From Erythrobacteraceae bacterium E2-1 Yellow Sea (GTDB lineage: Bacteria > Pseudomonadota > Alphaproteobacteria > Sphingomonadales > Sphingomonadaceae): 64,000 nt of DNA. Position 1 is the stretch's first letter, and the number at the start of each line of letters is the position of its first letter. Shown piece after piece: positions 63,257 to 64,000 of this stretch. The stretch lies in assembly GCA_014983025.1 (NCBI GenBank), contig JADCLP010000001.1, positions 744,001 through 808,000 on the forward strand, in the 5' to 3' direction. Position numbers and translations under genes: made by a program. The notes under the pieces were generated by a model. That model did not search any database, was not told the DNA's origin, and saw nothing but the letters and a program-made list of their open reading frames with translations.

Positions 63257-63670
63257 ATGCCCATTCTCGATCAGTTGATCGGCCCCATCGCATCCATCAT
63301 CGACAAGATCATTCCGGATAAGGAAGCGCGTGCCAAGGCCAAGCTGGAACTGATCCAGCTGCAAGGATCGCAGGAACTGAAATTGATAGAAGCCCGGCTT
63401 GCGGCGATTGTGACAGAAGCGCAATCTGCCGATCCATGGACCAGCCGCGCCCGCCCCAGCTTCCTTTATGTCATGTACGCAATGATCCTGTGGGCAGTAC
63501 CGATGGGAGTTCTGGCGGCCTTCAACCCTTCAGCAGCACGCGATATTGCAGCAGGCATGAATGCATATCTCAACGGCCTGCCCGAACCGCTCTACGCCCT
63601 CTTCGGCACTGGCTATCTGGGCTACACCGCCGCACGCCAATGGGGGAAAGCGAAGGGCGTGGACAGATAG
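63257..63670 (+). CDS. GTA-type 3TM holin family protein
   Basis: 137 residues: an amphipathic N-terminal part (LIGPIASIIDKIIPDKEARAK), a charged helix, the motif DPWTSRARPSFLY, then two or three membrane segments (YVMYAMILWAVPMGVLA; PLYALFGTGYLGYTA). This fits the holin family of alphaproteobacterial gene transfer agents and prophages. ATG 63257 has AAGGA nine bases upstream. No other phage or GTA structural genes are in the window, and the palindrome upstream links it to the XRE/DUF6456 locus. Confidence 0.8.
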   Translation: MPILDQLIGPIASIIDKIIPDKEARAKAKLELIQLQGSQELKLIEARLAAIVTEAQSADPWTSRARPSFLYVMYAMILWAVPMGVLAAFNPSAARDIAAGMNAYLNGLPEPLYALFGTGYLGYTAARQWGKAKGVDR

Positions 63671-63694
63671 TGGGCGCGCGTTTATCGCCTTCGC

Positions 63695-64000
63695 ATGACT
63701 GACGCATCCAACCTAATCTACGTCCTCAATGGCCCCAATCTGAATCTGCTGGGCACGCGCGAACCGGAAATCTACGGTTCTGACACGCTGGATGACATTG
63801 CCGGCATGTTGGAAGACCGTGGGCGTGAACTGGGGTTGGAGATCGATCTGCGCCAGACGAACCATGAAGGCATGCTGGTTGACTGGATGCATGAGGCGCA
63901 GGCAGAGGGTGCACGCGCCATTATTATCAACCCCGGCGCCTATACCCACACATCCATTGCGCTGCTGGACGCGGCACAGGCAATCAAGACACCGGTGATA
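63695..64000 (+). CDS. aroQ: 3-dehydroquinate dehydratase type II, 3'-truncated by window edge
   Basis: The first 102 residues of a type II dehydroquinase of the shikimate pathway: [20 protein letters not shown] near the start (with the catalytic Arg and Tyr), [14 protein letters not shown] and [14 protein letters not shown]. The gene runs off the right end. It begins 24 bases after the holin stop, on the same strand. Confidence 0.93.
   Translation, partial: MTDASNLIYVLNGPNLNLLGTREPEIYGSDTLDDIAGMLEDRGRELGLEIDLRQTNHEGMLVDWMHEAQAEGARAIIINPGAYTHTSIALLDAAQAIKTPVI

Overview
The window is chromosomal DNA of an alphaproteobacterium of the order Sphingomonadales, most likely Erythrobacteraceae or a near relative. 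The evidence is gene order (mtaB-ftsY-yciB; rpsB-tsf-pyrH-frr-uppS-cdsA-dxr-rseP-bamA-skp-fabZ), the protein families, and the absence of every lpx gene from the bamA-skp-fabZ block, as expected of a lineage that replaced lipid A with glycosphingolipids. Most of the window is dense, moderately GC-rich housekeeping DNA with many 4-base ATGA/GTGA overlaps.

Layout. 1-3.2 kb: mtaB (cut by the window edge), ftsY, yciB, a PuuD-like membrane protein. 3.3-10.2 kb: kup, then the cytochrome c maturation operon ccmCDEFGHI, read leftward and including a 47-residue ccmD. 10.3-13 kb: a leucine-dehydrogenase-like gene, tRNA-His, a prolyl-hydroxylase-like oxygenase, a DksA-type protein, rpmE. 13-24.3 kb: the leftward envelope/translation block from rpsB to fabZ. 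24.6-28.7 kb: pssA and psd, then two tandem PAP2_3/Aur1-like membrane enzymes.

28.7-38.8 kb is an accessory region with a different texture. It holds about 0.9 kb of decayed DNA, a surface-glycan locus (GT-C transferase, GT4 transferase, LPG-synthase-type membrane protein, methyltransferase, DPM1-like GT2), fragments of a transporter and of a DUF6118 gene, an FRG-domain protein, and a broken tyrosine-recombinase gene next to the 3' end of tRNA-Tyr. This is the signature of an old tRNA-targeted integrative element.

38.8-64 kb returns to core genes: rlmB, a lipoprotein, hupB, lon, a class II aldolase, ybaB, dnaX, the SRP RNA, a complex I accessory subunit, hrpB, a polyprenyl diphosphate synthase, chorismate mutase, a PepSY/response-regulator/histidine-kinase operon, a SIMPL protein, uup, secF-secD-yajC, tRNA-Pro and the start of aroQ.

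Most interesting signals: (1) a 17-bp palindrome between a DUF6456 gene and a divergent XRE/S24-like regulator recurs (15/17 identical) just upstream of a gene-transfer-agent-type 3TM holin about 4 kb away, suggesting one repressor controls both; (2) a GIY-YIG gene lies between two perfect 30-bp inverted REP-like repeats, and a degenerate pair of the same repeat lies near 48.1 kb without a gene; (3) a GT4 gene whose best start is an ATC codon after a strong Shine-Dalgarno; (4) the tRNA-Tyr island with an FRG-domain cargo gene.
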